A stretch of DNA of 8,675 nucleotides from Coriobacteriia bacterium (GTDB lineage: Bacteria > Actinomycetota > Coriobacteriia > Anaerosomatales > JAUVQN01): contig JAUVQN010000054.1 in NCBI GenBank assembly GCA_030598125.1, positions 1-8,675 of the forward strand. The letters run 5' to 3'. Shown here in pieces: positions 1 to 6,722 of this stretch. The position numbers and the translations under genes are program-made. The notes beneath the pieces were generated by a model. It was not told where the DNA came from, did not search any database, and worked only from the letters and a program-made list of their open reading frames with translations. Within the stretch, counting starts at the first letter, position 1. Each line of letters starts with the position of its first letter.

Positions 1-2283
1 GACGCGAAGCATACTGTCACGTATTCGAGGGCGATAGACGAGACGCTCTCACCGAACGCAGTGAAGGTCCTCGAGCGCAGGTATCTGTGTCGCGAGGCGG
101 ACGGGAGGCCGCAGGAGAAGCCGTCGGACATGTTCGTGCGGGTGGCTGAGAACATCGCTTCGGCCGAACGGCTCTTCGGCGCGGACGACGCCGTCGTCGC
201 CGAGCACGCGCTCGACTTCTATGACCTCATGACCTCGCTCGACTTCCTCCCCAATTCTCCGACGTTGATGAATGCCGGACGGGAGCTGCAGCAGCTCTCC
301 GCCTGCTTCGTGCTCCCGATCGAGGATTCGATGGAGTCGATCTTCGAGGCCGTTCGCGACACGGCGCTCATCCACAAGTCAGGCGGGGGAACCGGTTTCT
401 CCTTCTCGCGGCTGCGTCCGGGAGGCGACCAGGTCCAGTCGACGCAGGGGGTATCGTCGGGCCCTGTGTCGTTCATGCGCGTGTTCAACCAGGCCACGGA
501 GGCCGTCAAGCAGGGCGGGACGCGCCGCGGCGCGAACATGGGAGTGCTCCGCGTGGACCATCCCGACATCCTCCACTTCATCGAGTGCAAGTCAGAGGGT
601 GACTTCGCGAACTTCAACATCTCGGTGGCACTCACGGAGGAGTTCATGGAGGCCGCGAAGGCCGGGACGGCGTACAACCTGGTGAACCCGCGGGACGGAC
701 GGGTCGTGGGAGAGCTCGACGCCCGCGACGTCTACGAGCTCGTGGTAGAGATGGCGTGGGCGACGGGCGACCCCGGGATCGTGTTCATCGACCGGATGAA
801 CAGGGACAATCCGACGCCCCAGCTGGGTGAGATCGAGTCGACGAATCCCTGTGGCGAACAGCCGCTGCTGCCCTACGAGGCGTGCAATCTGGGATCGGTG
901 AACCTGTCCCGCTTCGTCACGACGAAGGACGGACAGCCGGTAGTGGACTGGGATCGGCTGGCTGGCGTGGTGGACCGGGCCGTGAGGTTCCTCGACGATG
1001 TCATCGAAGTGAACCGCTACCCGATCGAGCGGATCACCGAGCTCGCACGCGGCAACCGGAAGATCGGCCTCGGTGTCATGGGCTGGGCCGACATGCTCAT
1101 CCTGATGGGCATCGCGTACGACTCGGACGAGGCGGTGGCCCTCGGCGAGCGTGTCATGGGCTTCATCCAGGCGGAGGGAAGAGCGGCGTCCGCGCGGCTC
1201 GCGGAGGAACGGGGGACCTTCCCCAACTTCGAGGGTTCCATCTTCGACACACCGGATGGCATGCGCGTGCGGAACGCCACCGTGACGACCATCGCACCGA
1301 CGGGCACCCTGTCGATCATCGCGGGGTCCTCGTCGGGGATAGAACCGATCTTCGCCGTCTCCTACGTTCGCAATGTCATGGACAACGATCGCCTTGTCGA
1401 AGTCCATCCGATCTTCCGCGAGATGGCGGTCAAGCGCGGCTTCTACGACCAGGACCTCATGGGTCTCATCGCGGAGCACGGGTCGGTGGCCGACGTCGAG
1501 GACGTGCCTGAGGATGTCCGCCGCGTCTTCATCACCGCGCACGAGGTGGCTCCGGACCGGCACATCCGGATGCAGGCCACCTTCCAGAAGTACACCGACA
1601 ACGCCGTCTCCAAGACGGTGAACTTCGCCAACGAGGCCACGGTCGACGACGTGCGCGCCGTCTACGATCTCGCGTGGACGCTCGGCGTGAAGGGCGTGAC
1701 GATCTACCGGGACGGGTCGAAGGAGAACCAGGTCCTGTCCACCGGCAAGACGTACTCGCCCGCGAAGGAAGCGCCGAGGAAACCTGGCGTGCACGGGGAG
1801 ATCGCGCCGCGCCCGCGCCCGCCCGTGACCACGGGCAGGACGGAGAAGATCCAGACCGGCTGCGGTAACGTCTACGTGACGATCAACTCCGACGAGAAGG
1901 GGCTCTGCGAGCTTTTCACGTCGATGGGGAAGTCGGGCGGGTGCGCCTCGTCGCAGTCGGAGGCGCTGTCCAGGATCATCTCGTCGGCACTCAGGGCAGG
2001 CGTAGATCCGGAAGCCATCGTGCGGCAGCTCCGGGGCATCCGCTGTCCCAACCCGCAGTGGGCCGAGGGCGGAGGGAAGGTGCTCTCGTGCGCGGACGCC
2101 GTGGGCATCGCGCTGGAGCACTACGTGGAGTGGCTGGAGACGGGGACCGCGACGACCGCCGTGTCCAGGAACGGAGACAGGCTGGACCATCTCTCTGGGG
2201 CGTGTCCGGAGTGCGGCGGGGCCGTCGAGCACGAGGGCGGCTGCATGGTGTGCCGCGCGTGCGGCTACAGCAAGTGCGCCTAG
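1..2283 (+). CDS. nrdJ: Adenosylcobalamin-dependent (class II) ribonucleotide reductase, 5' partial
   Basis: Reduces ribonucleotides to deoxyribonucleotides with a B12-generated thiyl radical, in the cytoplasm. The frame is open to base 1 with no start codon before GTG 61. The family motif LSPNAVKVLERRYL straddles that GTG, so the true start lies left of the window and 61 should not be used. Numbering from codon 61 as residue 1: C82 (SACFVLP) and C275 fit the redox pair, and N262/C264/E266 in NPCGEQP are the catalytic Asn, thiyl Cys and Glu. APTGTLS at 412-418 is the conserved phosphate-binding region. A proline-rich linker (about 561-596) leads to a TSCPD domain (about 597-690). The C-terminal zinc ribbon and redox tail has C715, C718, C728, C731, C734 and C739. 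No intein is seen. Any N-terminal ATP cone or upstream cobalamin riboswitch would be outside the window. dcd follows one base later. Confidence 0.96.
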   Translation, partial: DAKHTVTYSRAIDETLSPNAVKVLERRYLCREADGRPQEKPSDMFVRVAENIASAERLFGADDAVVAEHALDFYDLMTSLDFLPNSPTLMNAGRELQQLSACFVLPIEDSMESIFEAVRDTALIHKSGGGTGFSFSRLRPGGDQVQSTQGVSSGPVSFMRVFNQATEAVKQGGTRRGANMGVLRVDHPDILHFIECKSEGDFANFNISVALTEEFMEAAKAGTAYNLVNPRDGRVVGELDARDVYELVVEMAWATGDPGIVFIDRMNRDNPTPQLGEIESTNPCGEQPLLPYEACNLGSVNLSRFVTTKDGQPVVDWDRLAGVVDRAVRFLDDVIEVNRYPIERITELARGNRKIGLGVMGWADMLILMGIAYDSDEAVALGERVMGFIQAEGRAASARLAEERGTFPNFEGSIFDTPDGMRVRNATVTTIAPTGTLSIIAGSSSGIEPIFAVSYVRNVMDNDRLVEVHPIFREMAVKRGFYDQDLMGLIAEHGSVADVEDVPEDVRRVFITAHEVAPDRHIRMQATFQKYTDNAVSKTVNFANEATVDDVRAVYDLAWTLGVKGVTIYRDGSKENQVLSTGKTYSPAKEAPRKPGVHGEIAPRPRPPVTTGRTEKIQTGCGNVYVTINSDEKGLCELFTSMGKSGGCASSQSEALSRIISSALRAGVDPEAIVRQLRGIRCPNPQWAEGGGKVLSCADAVGIALEHYVEWLETGTATTAVSRNGDRLDHLSGACPECGGAVEHEGGCMVCRACGYSKCA

Positions 2284-2284
2284 C

Positions 2285-2845
2285 ATGGTGCTCTCCGACC
2301 GGACGATAAAGGACGCTCTCGCCGTCGGCCGCATCCGGGTCGAGCCGTGCGATCCAGACGACATCCAGCCCTCCAGCGTCGACCTGCACTTGGGCGGGAA
2401 CTTCAGGGTCTTCCGGAACTCCCGCTACCCGTACATCGACCCGAGCCGGGAGCAGGCGGGTCTGATGGAACTGGTGGAGGCGACCGCGGAGGATCCCTTC
2501 GTGCTGCATCCCGGCGAGTTCGTGCTGGGCACGACCGTCGAGCGCATCGTCCTGCCCGAAGATCTCGTCGCCCGTCTCGAGGGAAAGTCGTCTCTCGGCC
2601 GGCTCGGACTGCTCATCCACTCGACCGCGGGCTACGTGGATCCAGGGTGGGACGGTCGGCTCACGCTCGAGCTCTCGAACGTAGCCAACCTGCCCATCGT
2701 GCTCATGCCGGGCATGGCCATCGGCCAGATATCGTTCTTCCAGATGACGACACCCGTGGACCGCCCCTACGGCACGCCCGGTCTGGGTAGCAAGTACCAG
2801 GGGCAGACGGATGTCACCGCGAGCAAGATGTTCGACAACTTCTAG
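2285..2845 (+). CDS. dcd: dCTP deaminase, probably the bifunctional dUMP-forming type
   Basis: Deaminates dCTP; the product feeds dUMP to thymidylate synthase. The 186-residue length is normal for the trimeric dCTP deaminase/dUTPase fold. Visible motifs: MVLSDRTI at the N-terminus, QPSSVDLHLG (28-37), FVLHPGEFVLG (72-82), GKSSLGRLG (100-108), HSTAGYVDPGW (112-122), TLELSN with catalytic Glu129 (127-132), PGMAIGQ (142-148) and the C-terminal lid segment SKYQGQ (169-174). The TAG-(Y)-VDPG form and the KYQGQ ending match, from memory, the M. tuberculosis enzyme, which both deaminates dCTP and hydrolyses to dUMP. The E. coli deaminase reads TAHRIDPG instead. The dUMP-forming call is therefore an inference from motif type. 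ATG 2285 lies one base after the nrdJ stop, so the two genes are almost certainly cotranscribed and translationally coupled. GTG 2288 is a less likely start. Confidence 0.95.
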   Translation: MVLSDRTIKDALAVGRIRVEPCDPDDIQPSSVDLHLGGNFRVFRNSRYPYIDPSREQAGLMELVEATAEDPFVLHPGEFVLGTTVERIVLPEDLVARLEGKSSLGRLGLLIHSTAGYVDPGWDGRLTLELSNVANLPIVLMPGMAIGQISFFQMTTPVDRPYGTPGLGSKYQGQTDVTASKMFDNF

Positions 2846-2883
2846 GACACGCGTTTTCGGGGCGCCTCCCACTCCTGGAGTAG

Positions 2884-3076
2884 CTAGCGCGGATCGAAGT
2901 TCCCACAGCGCTCGGCGTCGGGCGCGCTTCTTGTCCTTGCGCGCACACCAGCCACCCTTCTTCCCAGCCTTGAAGTTCCGGCATGCGGAGCAGGTCAGCG
3001 AGTCGGTTCGCGGCCCTTTGCCGCTCTTCTGCCTCTTGCCCGACTTCTTCTTGCCGGACGCCTTCTTCTTGGCCAC
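2884..3076 (-). CDS. Small lysine-rich Cys4 zinc-ribbon-like protein, interrupted by a one-base frameshift
   Basis: The frame opens at GTG 3076, preceded by GGAGG (4-nt spacing), and begins 25 bp after the flavoprotein stop, so it is probably the second gene of that operon. About 22 N-terminal residues are mostly Lys/Arg/Gly/Ser. Then come C29-x2-C32 (TCSACRNF) and C44 (GGWCARKDKK). In the original frame there is no stop: it runs on antisense through dcd, which is implausible. Shifting one base near 2919-2930 gives PDAERCGNFDPR and a TAG at 2884-2886, adding a fourth Cys (about residue 57) and ending just before the convergent dcd stop. The span of 193 bases is 64 codons plus one. The corrected product is about 63 residues, C-x2-C-x11-C-x12-C. 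The cause may be a sequencing error, a recent mutation or, less likely, programmed frameshifting. Function unknown; metal binding is inferred and nucleic-acid contact via the basic tail is possible. Confidence 0.6.
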
Positions 3077-3101
3077 GCCGCCTCCGCGCCCATCACCCGA
3101 T

Positions 3102-4178
3102 TCAGAGCCTGAGTGTCGCCTTGCTCACCACGCGCGCCGGGGCGAAGCCGGCGAGATACTTGCCGAGCCTCGACTCCATGAGTGGCAGCCAGCGCAGCTT
3201 GTGGCGGATGTTCGCACGCACGCCGCTCGTGGCGGTCGTGTAGCTCGCCAGCGCGTCCCCTCCGAGTGCCAGTGCCTCGCCCGCCAGGAGACCCGTGTTG
3301 AGGGCGTAGGAGATGCCCTCGCCCGAGGATGGCGACATGAAGCCCGCGGCCTCTCCGGCGAGCAGCACGCGACCTTCGCCGTCGTGGACGTCCGCCCGCG
3401 AGCGGACGGACAGCGCTGCGCCCGCCTCACGGCGGCGGGCCTCACCGAGTTGCGGCAGACGAGTACGGAGTTCCGCGAGTACCCGTTCGTGTCGCGCAGC
3501 GGGCTGCCGCGTGTGCGGGTAGAAGACCGAGCCGACGATGGCCTCGGCCCCCTTCGGCACGACGTACGCGTAGGCGAAGCAGTCGCCGATGTCCCGCATG
3601 TAGATGCAGTCGAAGAACGGCTCGAGCGGCCCCTCGAGCTCGACACGGTCCTGCAGCGTCACGTAGGTCGCAGGCCGGTAGGAGGACAGCGCGCGCCGGA
3701 CGCTGGACCGCGCGCCGTCGGCTCCCACGAGCCATTCGCTCGTCTCTTGGAGCGGATCGCCGCCGTCCTGCAGTGTGACCCTCACGGAGTCCTCGTGCTG
3801 CTCGAGTGAGCGCAGCCGGCAGCCGCCGACGACCTCGACGGACTCGGGAAGGAAGGTGAGCAGCCAGTCGTCGAAGCGGCGGCGGTCGACGTTCGCGAAC
3901 TCGAGTTCCGTGGGTCTCGCGATACTGCGGTCCCAGTCCACGTAGCGGAAGTTCACGTGCGGAGGATCGAGGACCATGTCGTTCGGCACGGCGGCCATCT
4001 TCGAGAGGAATCGCTGTGCATGGTGGTTGAGCATGCCGCCGCAGGACTTGTCGCGGGGGAGCGGTGACGCATCAATGAGGAGCACGGACCCCGACGGCGC
4101 GACCGCTCGCGCGGCCATCACTCCAGCTGGTCCCGCTCCTGCCACGATCGTGCGATAACGACCCCGTCTCGGCTCCAA
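3102..4178 (-). CDS. FAD-dependent oxidoreductase, geranylgeranyl reductase family
   Basis: A 358-residue flavoprotein. Members of this family reduce isoprenoid double bonds, for example in archaeal lipids, chlorophyll side chains or menaquinone tails; the substrate here cannot be read from sequence. Seen: Rossmann motif IVAGAGPAG (11-19) with LLIDA ending the second strand, KSCGGML (44-50) with the Cys typical of the family, VGADGARSSVR (151-161), FAYAYVVPKG (201-210) matching the YxWxFP substrate-pocket motif in degenerate form, and GEAAGFMSPSSGEG (275-288), the second FAD-binding motif. No membrane segment is obvious. I chose TTG 4178 because it sits just before the Rossmann strand and follows GGAAGGAG with a 4-nt gap. 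The open frame continues upstream to 4406, but that stretch lacks family character and runs antisense to the neighbouring gene. It heads an apparent operon with the small zinc-ribbon gene downstream. Confidence 0.85.
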   Translation of the reverse strand: MEPRRGRYRTIVAGAGPAGVMAARAVAPSGSVLLIDASPLPRDKSCGGMLNHHAQRFLSKMAAVPNDMVLDPPHVNFRYVDWDRSIARPTELEFANVDRRRFDDWLLTFLPESVEVVGGCRLRSLEQHEDSVRVTLQDGGDPLQETSEWLVGADGARSSVRRALSSYRPATYVTLQDRVELEGPLEPFFDCIYMRDIGDCFAYAYVVPKGAEAIVGSVFYPHTRQPAARHERVLAELRTRLPQLGEARRREAGAALSVRSRADVHDGEGRVLLAGEAAGFMSPSSGEGISYALNTGLLAGEALALGGDALASYTTATSGVRANIRHKLRWLPLMESRLGKYLAGFAPARVVSKATLRL

Positions 4179-4210
4179 GAGGCTCCTTCCGTCCCCAGAC
4201 GATACTTCGC

Positions 4211-4242
4211 CCCGGCATGCTCGGTTCCTGCCCGTGCATGCT
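4211..4242 (+). repeat. Imperfect tandem direct repeat containing GCATGC palindromes
   Basis: CCCGGCATGCT (4211-4221) and CCCGTGCATGCT (4231-4242) repeat with one inserted base. The palindrome GCATGC occurs at 4215-4220 and 4236-4241, exactly 21 bp apart, about two helical turns. It lies between the divergent flavoprotein gene and the eight-cysteine gene, upstream of the candidate -10 box at 4278. A dimeric regulator could bind both copies on one helix face; that role is inference. Confidence 0.3.
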
Positions 4243-4252
4243 GTGGCGGCAC

Positions 4253-4277
4253 GCCGCTTGCGGCACTTCACAAGTGC
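4253..4277. promoter_or_regulatory. Two abutting inverted repeats, candidate operator
   Basis: GCCGC-TT-GCGGC (4253-4264) is a perfect 5-bp inverted repeat that overlaps by two bases GCACTT-CAC-AAGTGC (4263-4277), a perfect 6-bp inverted repeat. The second ends immediately before the candidate -10 box TAGGAT, so a bound dimer would compete with RNA polymerase. The regulator is not identifiable from this window. Confidence 0.35.
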
Positions 4278-4283
4278 TAGGAT
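4278..4283 (+). promoter_or_regulatory. Candidate -10 box TAGGAT for the eight-cysteine gene
   Basis: TAGGAT matches the TAnnnT pattern of a housekeeping sigma -10 element. It would place transcription start near 4290, about 45 bases before ATG 4336. The only -35-like hexamer, TTGCGG at 4258-4263, is 14 bases away, which is shorter than usual, so the promoter may be activator-dependent or the call may be wrong. Confidence 0.3.
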
Positions 4284-4286
4284 GTA

Positions 4287-4312
4287 CGGACGTCCGCCGC
4301 CGGAATGGCGGC
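4287..4312 (+). promoter_or_regulatory. Leader dyads: palindrome and GC-rich hairpin upstream of the eight-cysteine gene
   Basis: CGGACGTCCG (4287-4296) is a perfect 10-bp palindrome at the expected transcription start. It shares one base with a hairpin of stem GCCGCC (4296-4301), loop GGAAT and stem GGCGGC (4307-4312). The hairpin ends 14 bases before the GGAGG ribosome-binding site (4327-4331), so it would fold in the 5' leader without masking that site. No T-run follows, so it is not a standard terminator. Confidence 0.35.
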
Positions 4313-4335
4313 TTCGAACGCGAGACGGAGGTTCA

Positions 4336-4593
4336 ATGGCGAAGTGCTGGGAGACGAGGCCGTGCGACGAGGAGATGCAGGCCGACTGCCCGCACCCCAC
4401 GGTCATGCACGATCGCTGCCCAGCGGCGTGCGCCTTCGCCTACTGCGTGCGGCCGACCCGAAAAGTGACGAGCGACCCGCGGCTCGTGTTCGACGAGACC
4501 GTCGACCGGAGCACGGCGATCCGTGCCGAGTGCCTCCATTGCGAGTTCTTCCTCACGCACGCCCCGCGGATAGATGAGAAGGACGCCGGCTAG
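4336..4593 (+). CDS. Small eight-cysteine protein, putative metal-binding, function unknown
   Basis: An 85-residue cytoplasmic protein with no signal peptide or membrane segment. It has eight cysteines at 4, 10, 18, 28, 32, 37, 66 and 69. The first six fall in KCWETRPC, DCPHP and RCPAACAFAYC, and the last two in ECLHC. Spacing is C-x5-C-x7-C-x9-C-x3-C-x4-C-x28-C-x2-C. Such density outside an export context suggests Fe-S or zinc binding (inference). CWE/CPH/CP patterns occur in small uncharacterised bacterial proteins, but I cannot name a family. ATG 4336 is chosen because GGAGG (4327-4331) precedes it by 4 bases; the frame is open back to 4234, but that part is not protein-like and covers the promoter region. 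Its end overlaps the next gene by 20 bp, so the two are likely translated together, linking it to an iron-sulfur DNA-repair-type protein. Confidence 0.75.
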   Translation: MAKCWETRPCDEEMQADCPHPTVMHDRCPAACAFAYCVRPTRKVTSDPRLVFDETVDRSTAIRAECLHCEFFLTHAPRIDEKDAG

Positions 4594-5368
4594 CGGATCG
4601 TCGGCCGACGCGGTCGGCCGAGAGCTCGCAGCATTCGGCATGGAGCTCGCGGCGTCCAGGTCCGCGCAGCTCGGCACTCGTTTCACGGATGTCGTGGACG
4701 CGGACCGGCTCGTCAGATCGGACCCCAACGCCTTCCTGTTCGGCGTCCTGTTCACGCAGGGGATCCCTGCCGAGCGGGCGTGGGCGGCCCCTTTCGGTCT
4801 TCGCGAGAGGCTCGGGCACCTGGAGCCGTCACGGCTCGGGCGTGAGCCGGAGGCTGTGGCTCGTGCCGTCGCCGCGCCCCCGGCGCTGCATCGTTTCAAG
4901 CACACTCTGGCCGCGTGGGTGAGCAGTGCGGGGTCGCGCATCGCGTCATCGTGGGAGGGCGACGCGGATCGGATCTGGCCGGACGGCGCCAGCGTCTCCG
5001 AGGTCGCCGGGCGACTGCTCGAGTTCGACGGGATCGGGCGCAAGAAGGCGGCGATGACGGTGGAGATCCTGAGGCGGCACTTCGGCGTGCGCCTCACCTC
5101 GGCCGAGGAGGGGACGGTCGCCTACGACGTGCATGTGCGACGTGTCTTCCTGAGGTCGGGTCTTGCAGACGTGGACGATCCCGACACGATAGAAGCGGCA
5201 GCGCGTCTCGCATTCCCCGACGCGCCCGGCCTGCTCGACCTGCCTGCGTGGCTCGTGGGCCGTGAACACTGCCGTCCTTCTCGACCGGAGTGTGACGGCT
5301 GCCGCCTCGAGGCCGTGTGCGCACGGCGCTGCTGGATCGAGGTCGAAGGCGTCGGCGTCCGCTCCTAG
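4574..5368 (+). CDS. HhH-GPD DNA glycosylase, endonuclease III-like, with [4Fe-4S] motif
   Basis: 264 residues of the HhH-GPD base-excision superfamily, which remove damaged bases and, in EndoIII-type members, nick the abasic site. The helix-hairpin-helix is LLEFDGIGRKKAA (148-160). K157 aligns with the EndoIII catalytic lysine (Lys120 in E. coli) and D185 in YDVHVRRV aligns with the catalytic aspartate (Asp138). Cluster ligands C233-x6-C240-x2-C243-x5-C249 match the EndoIII/MutY spacing exactly. The Lys-Asp distance is about 28 residues against 18 in E. coli EndoIII, so the intervening helix-loop is longer. The N-terminus (about 1-30) is not recognisable. ATG 4574 overlaps the upstream gene by 20 bp; ATG 4640 (residue 23) is an alternative, neither with a strong ribosome-binding site. 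It is probably not the organism's canonical Nth; lesion specificity is unknown. It converges on the DUF1015 gene 15 bp away. Confidence 0.85.
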   Translation: MRRTPASGSSADAVGRELAAFGMELAASRSAQLGTRFTDVVDADRLVRSDPNAFLFGVLFTQGIPAERAWAAPFGLRERLGHLEPSRLGREPEAVARAVAAPPALHRFKHTLAAWVSSAGSRIASSWEGDADRIWPDGASVSEVAGRLLEFDGIGRKKAAMTVEILRRHFGVRLTSAEEGTVAYDVHVRRVFLRSGLADVDDPDTIEAAARLAFPDAPGLLDLPAWLVGREHCRPSRPECDGCRLEAVCARRCWIEVEGVGVRS

Positions 5369-5383
5369 CCGCTGCCGCGCCTG

Positions 5384-6679
5384 TCAGTCGAGGGAGCGGA
5401 AGAGCAGGCCGGAGAGCAGCTTCGGGTAGAAATAGGTCGACTTCTGCGGCATCGTCTCGCCCGCCGACGTGACGTCCCGTAGCTGGTCCATGCTCGTGGG
5501 TCTCAGGATGAAGACGACGTCGTGCCCGCTCGTCGCGAGCGCGGCGTCGACGTCCTTGACGAAGGACAGTCGCTCGAGTGTGGCCGGACGGTCCGGGTGG
5601 ACGTCGAGCAACCGATCGAGGACGAGCTCCTGCAGCACCGCGACGTCGAGCTCCTTCCACGCTGGCGACGCGTCGCGTCCGATCTCCTCGGCGAGGTCCA
5701 CGTCGTCGCGCAGTCGCGCCAGGACGGTCGTGTCGTCGGCCGGCGTGTGGACCCCGAAGGCGGGTCCGCGCACCTGCGCGAGCTCGGCCTCGAGGTCGTC
5801 GCCGGCCGGTGCGAGGACGAACCTCGAGTCGAGATCGGCCCGGAACGCCCGAGGATCGAACGGTCTGACGTCGGCGTCGACCACGCGGTGCGTGGGAAGC
5901 ACGACCAGATCCGGATCGTCCATGCTCACGAGCGCCATCATGATGCCGTCGTACGCGGGCGTGGTCCCGGGTGCGACGCAGTCGGCCGCCGCGCGACGCT
6001 CATCGCGATAGGCGAGCGCGGTCGTGTAACGGTGGTGGCCGTCCGCGATGAGAATCTGCTGGTCCTCGAAGTACTGCGCGAGCAGATCGGCCTCCCGGGG
6101 GTCCGTGATGGCCCATACGACGCTCTCGACGCCGTCGGGGTCGGTAGCTGTCGCGAGCGGGACCCCTTCGGTCGCCCGGTCGAAAACGGCACTCGTGACG
6201 TGGTCGGGGTCTGGGTACAGCGCGAGCACCTGGCTCAGGTTCGCGGCGCATGCTCGGGTCAGGCGCAGCCTGTCGTCGAGAGCTTTGGGGAGCGTACGCT
6301 CATGCGGTACGACCACGCCCGCCGAGAGGGGCTCCAGCCCGACCTCGGCTATGAACGCGCGCCGCCGCACGCGCCGGTCGCGGAGGGAGAAGCGCTGTTC
6401 GACCACGTAGACAGCGGGCTCATCGTCGTGCTCCAGCACGCCGTCCGCTCGCCACGCTCGCCATCGCTCTCCGCCGGTCTCGTAGCGGTTGCCGGGCTCG
6501 TCAGGGTCGAGCGTACCTTCCGGGAGCTCGAGCGCGACGACGTTGTGGGGGTCGGCTGCGAGGAGCCGTTTGCGTTCGGCAGGACCCACCACGTCGTAGG
6601 GGGGAGCGACGAAGGGGGAGATGTCCGCGCCCTCGCCGTGCGTGTATCGGATAGCGTTGAACGGGCGGATCGTCGCCAC
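5384..6679 (-). CDS. DUF1015 family protein
   Basis: 431 residues, the usual length for DUF1015 (COG4198), a widespread soluble family. I know of no established function that I would assign here. Family motifs in order: N-terminal IRPFNAIRY, APPYDVV (25-31), PHERT (125-129), ADGHHRYTTAL (212-222), LPTHRVV (261-267), LDVAVLQELVL (344-354) and the C-terminal MPQKSTYFYPK with LLSGLLF (410-427). All are present, so the gene looks intact. The DGHHRY box resembles the conserved box of ParB/sulfiredoxin-fold proteins, which include free serine kinases such as SerK and SbnI. A kinase-like or nucleotide-binding role is therefore an inference only. GTG 6679 follows AAGGA by 7-8 bases. It lies 43 bp after azlD on the same strand, so it may belong to the azlCD operon, which would hint at amino acid metabolism. 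Confidence 0.9.
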   Translation of the reverse strand: MATIRPFNAIRYTHGEGADISPFVAPPYDVVGPAERKRLLAADPHNVVALELPEGTLDPDEPGNRYETGGERWRAWRADGVLEHDDEPAVYVVEQRFSLRDRRVRRRAFIAEVGLEPLSAGVVVPHERTLPKALDDRLRLTRACAANLSQVLALYPDPDHVTSAVFDRATEGVPLATATDPDGVESVVWAITDPREADLLAQYFEDQQILIADGHHRYTTALAYRDERRAAADCVAPGTTPAYDGIMMALVSMDDPDLVVLPTHRVVDADVRPFDPRAFRADLDSRFVLAPAGDDLEAELAQVRGPAFGVHTPADDTTVLARLRDDVDLAEEIGRDASPAWKELDVAVLQELVLDRLLDVHPDRPATLERLSFVKDVDAALATSGHDVVFILRPTSMDQLRDVTSAGETMPQKSTYFYPKLLSGLLFRSLD

Positions 6680-6722
6680 GCGGGATTCCTTCGGCCGCGG
6701 CCCAGTCGCGCGTACATACTAG

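Noticed and set aside
1..60. nrdJ start at GTG 61
   Set aside because: The frame is open to base 1 and the conserved LSPNA motif lies upstream of 61, so the gene continues beyond the window.
592..2364. 590-residue open frame on the minus strand across nrdJ
   Set aside because: Antisense shadow of a strongly conserved gene; Arg/His/Asp-rich composition typical of GC-rich mirror frames, no motifs.
2846..2883. ACTCC-T-GGAGT palindrome (2871-2881) as a terminator between convergent genes
   Set aside because: Five-base stem with a one-base loop and no T-run; too weak to call.
1991..3076. 361-residue minus-strand protein starting with the Lys-rich segment
   Set aside because: Only the first 50 or so residues are plausible; the rest is antisense to dcd and nrdJ and results from the frameshift near 2919-2930.
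2811..3809. 332-residue plus-strand open frame
   Set aside because: Antisense to the flavoprotein and small zinc-ribbon genes; no family features and low-complexity Arg-rich content.
4179..4406. N-terminal extension of the flavoprotein to an ATG at 4406
   Set aside because: Would place 76 non-family residues before the Rossmann strand and overlap the opposite-strand gene start; TTG 4178 has a proper ribosome-binding site.
4333..5097. 254-residue minus-strand open frame
   Set aside because: Antisense to the eight-cysteine and HhH-GPD genes, which carry clear motifs on the plus strand.
6680..6722. Palindromes GGCCGCGGCC (6693-6702) and CTAGCTAG (6719-6726), and a TAGTAT box before DUF1015
   Set aside because: Loopless GC palindrome expected by chance at this GC content; TAGTAT has no -35 partner, so an internal promoter is not supported.
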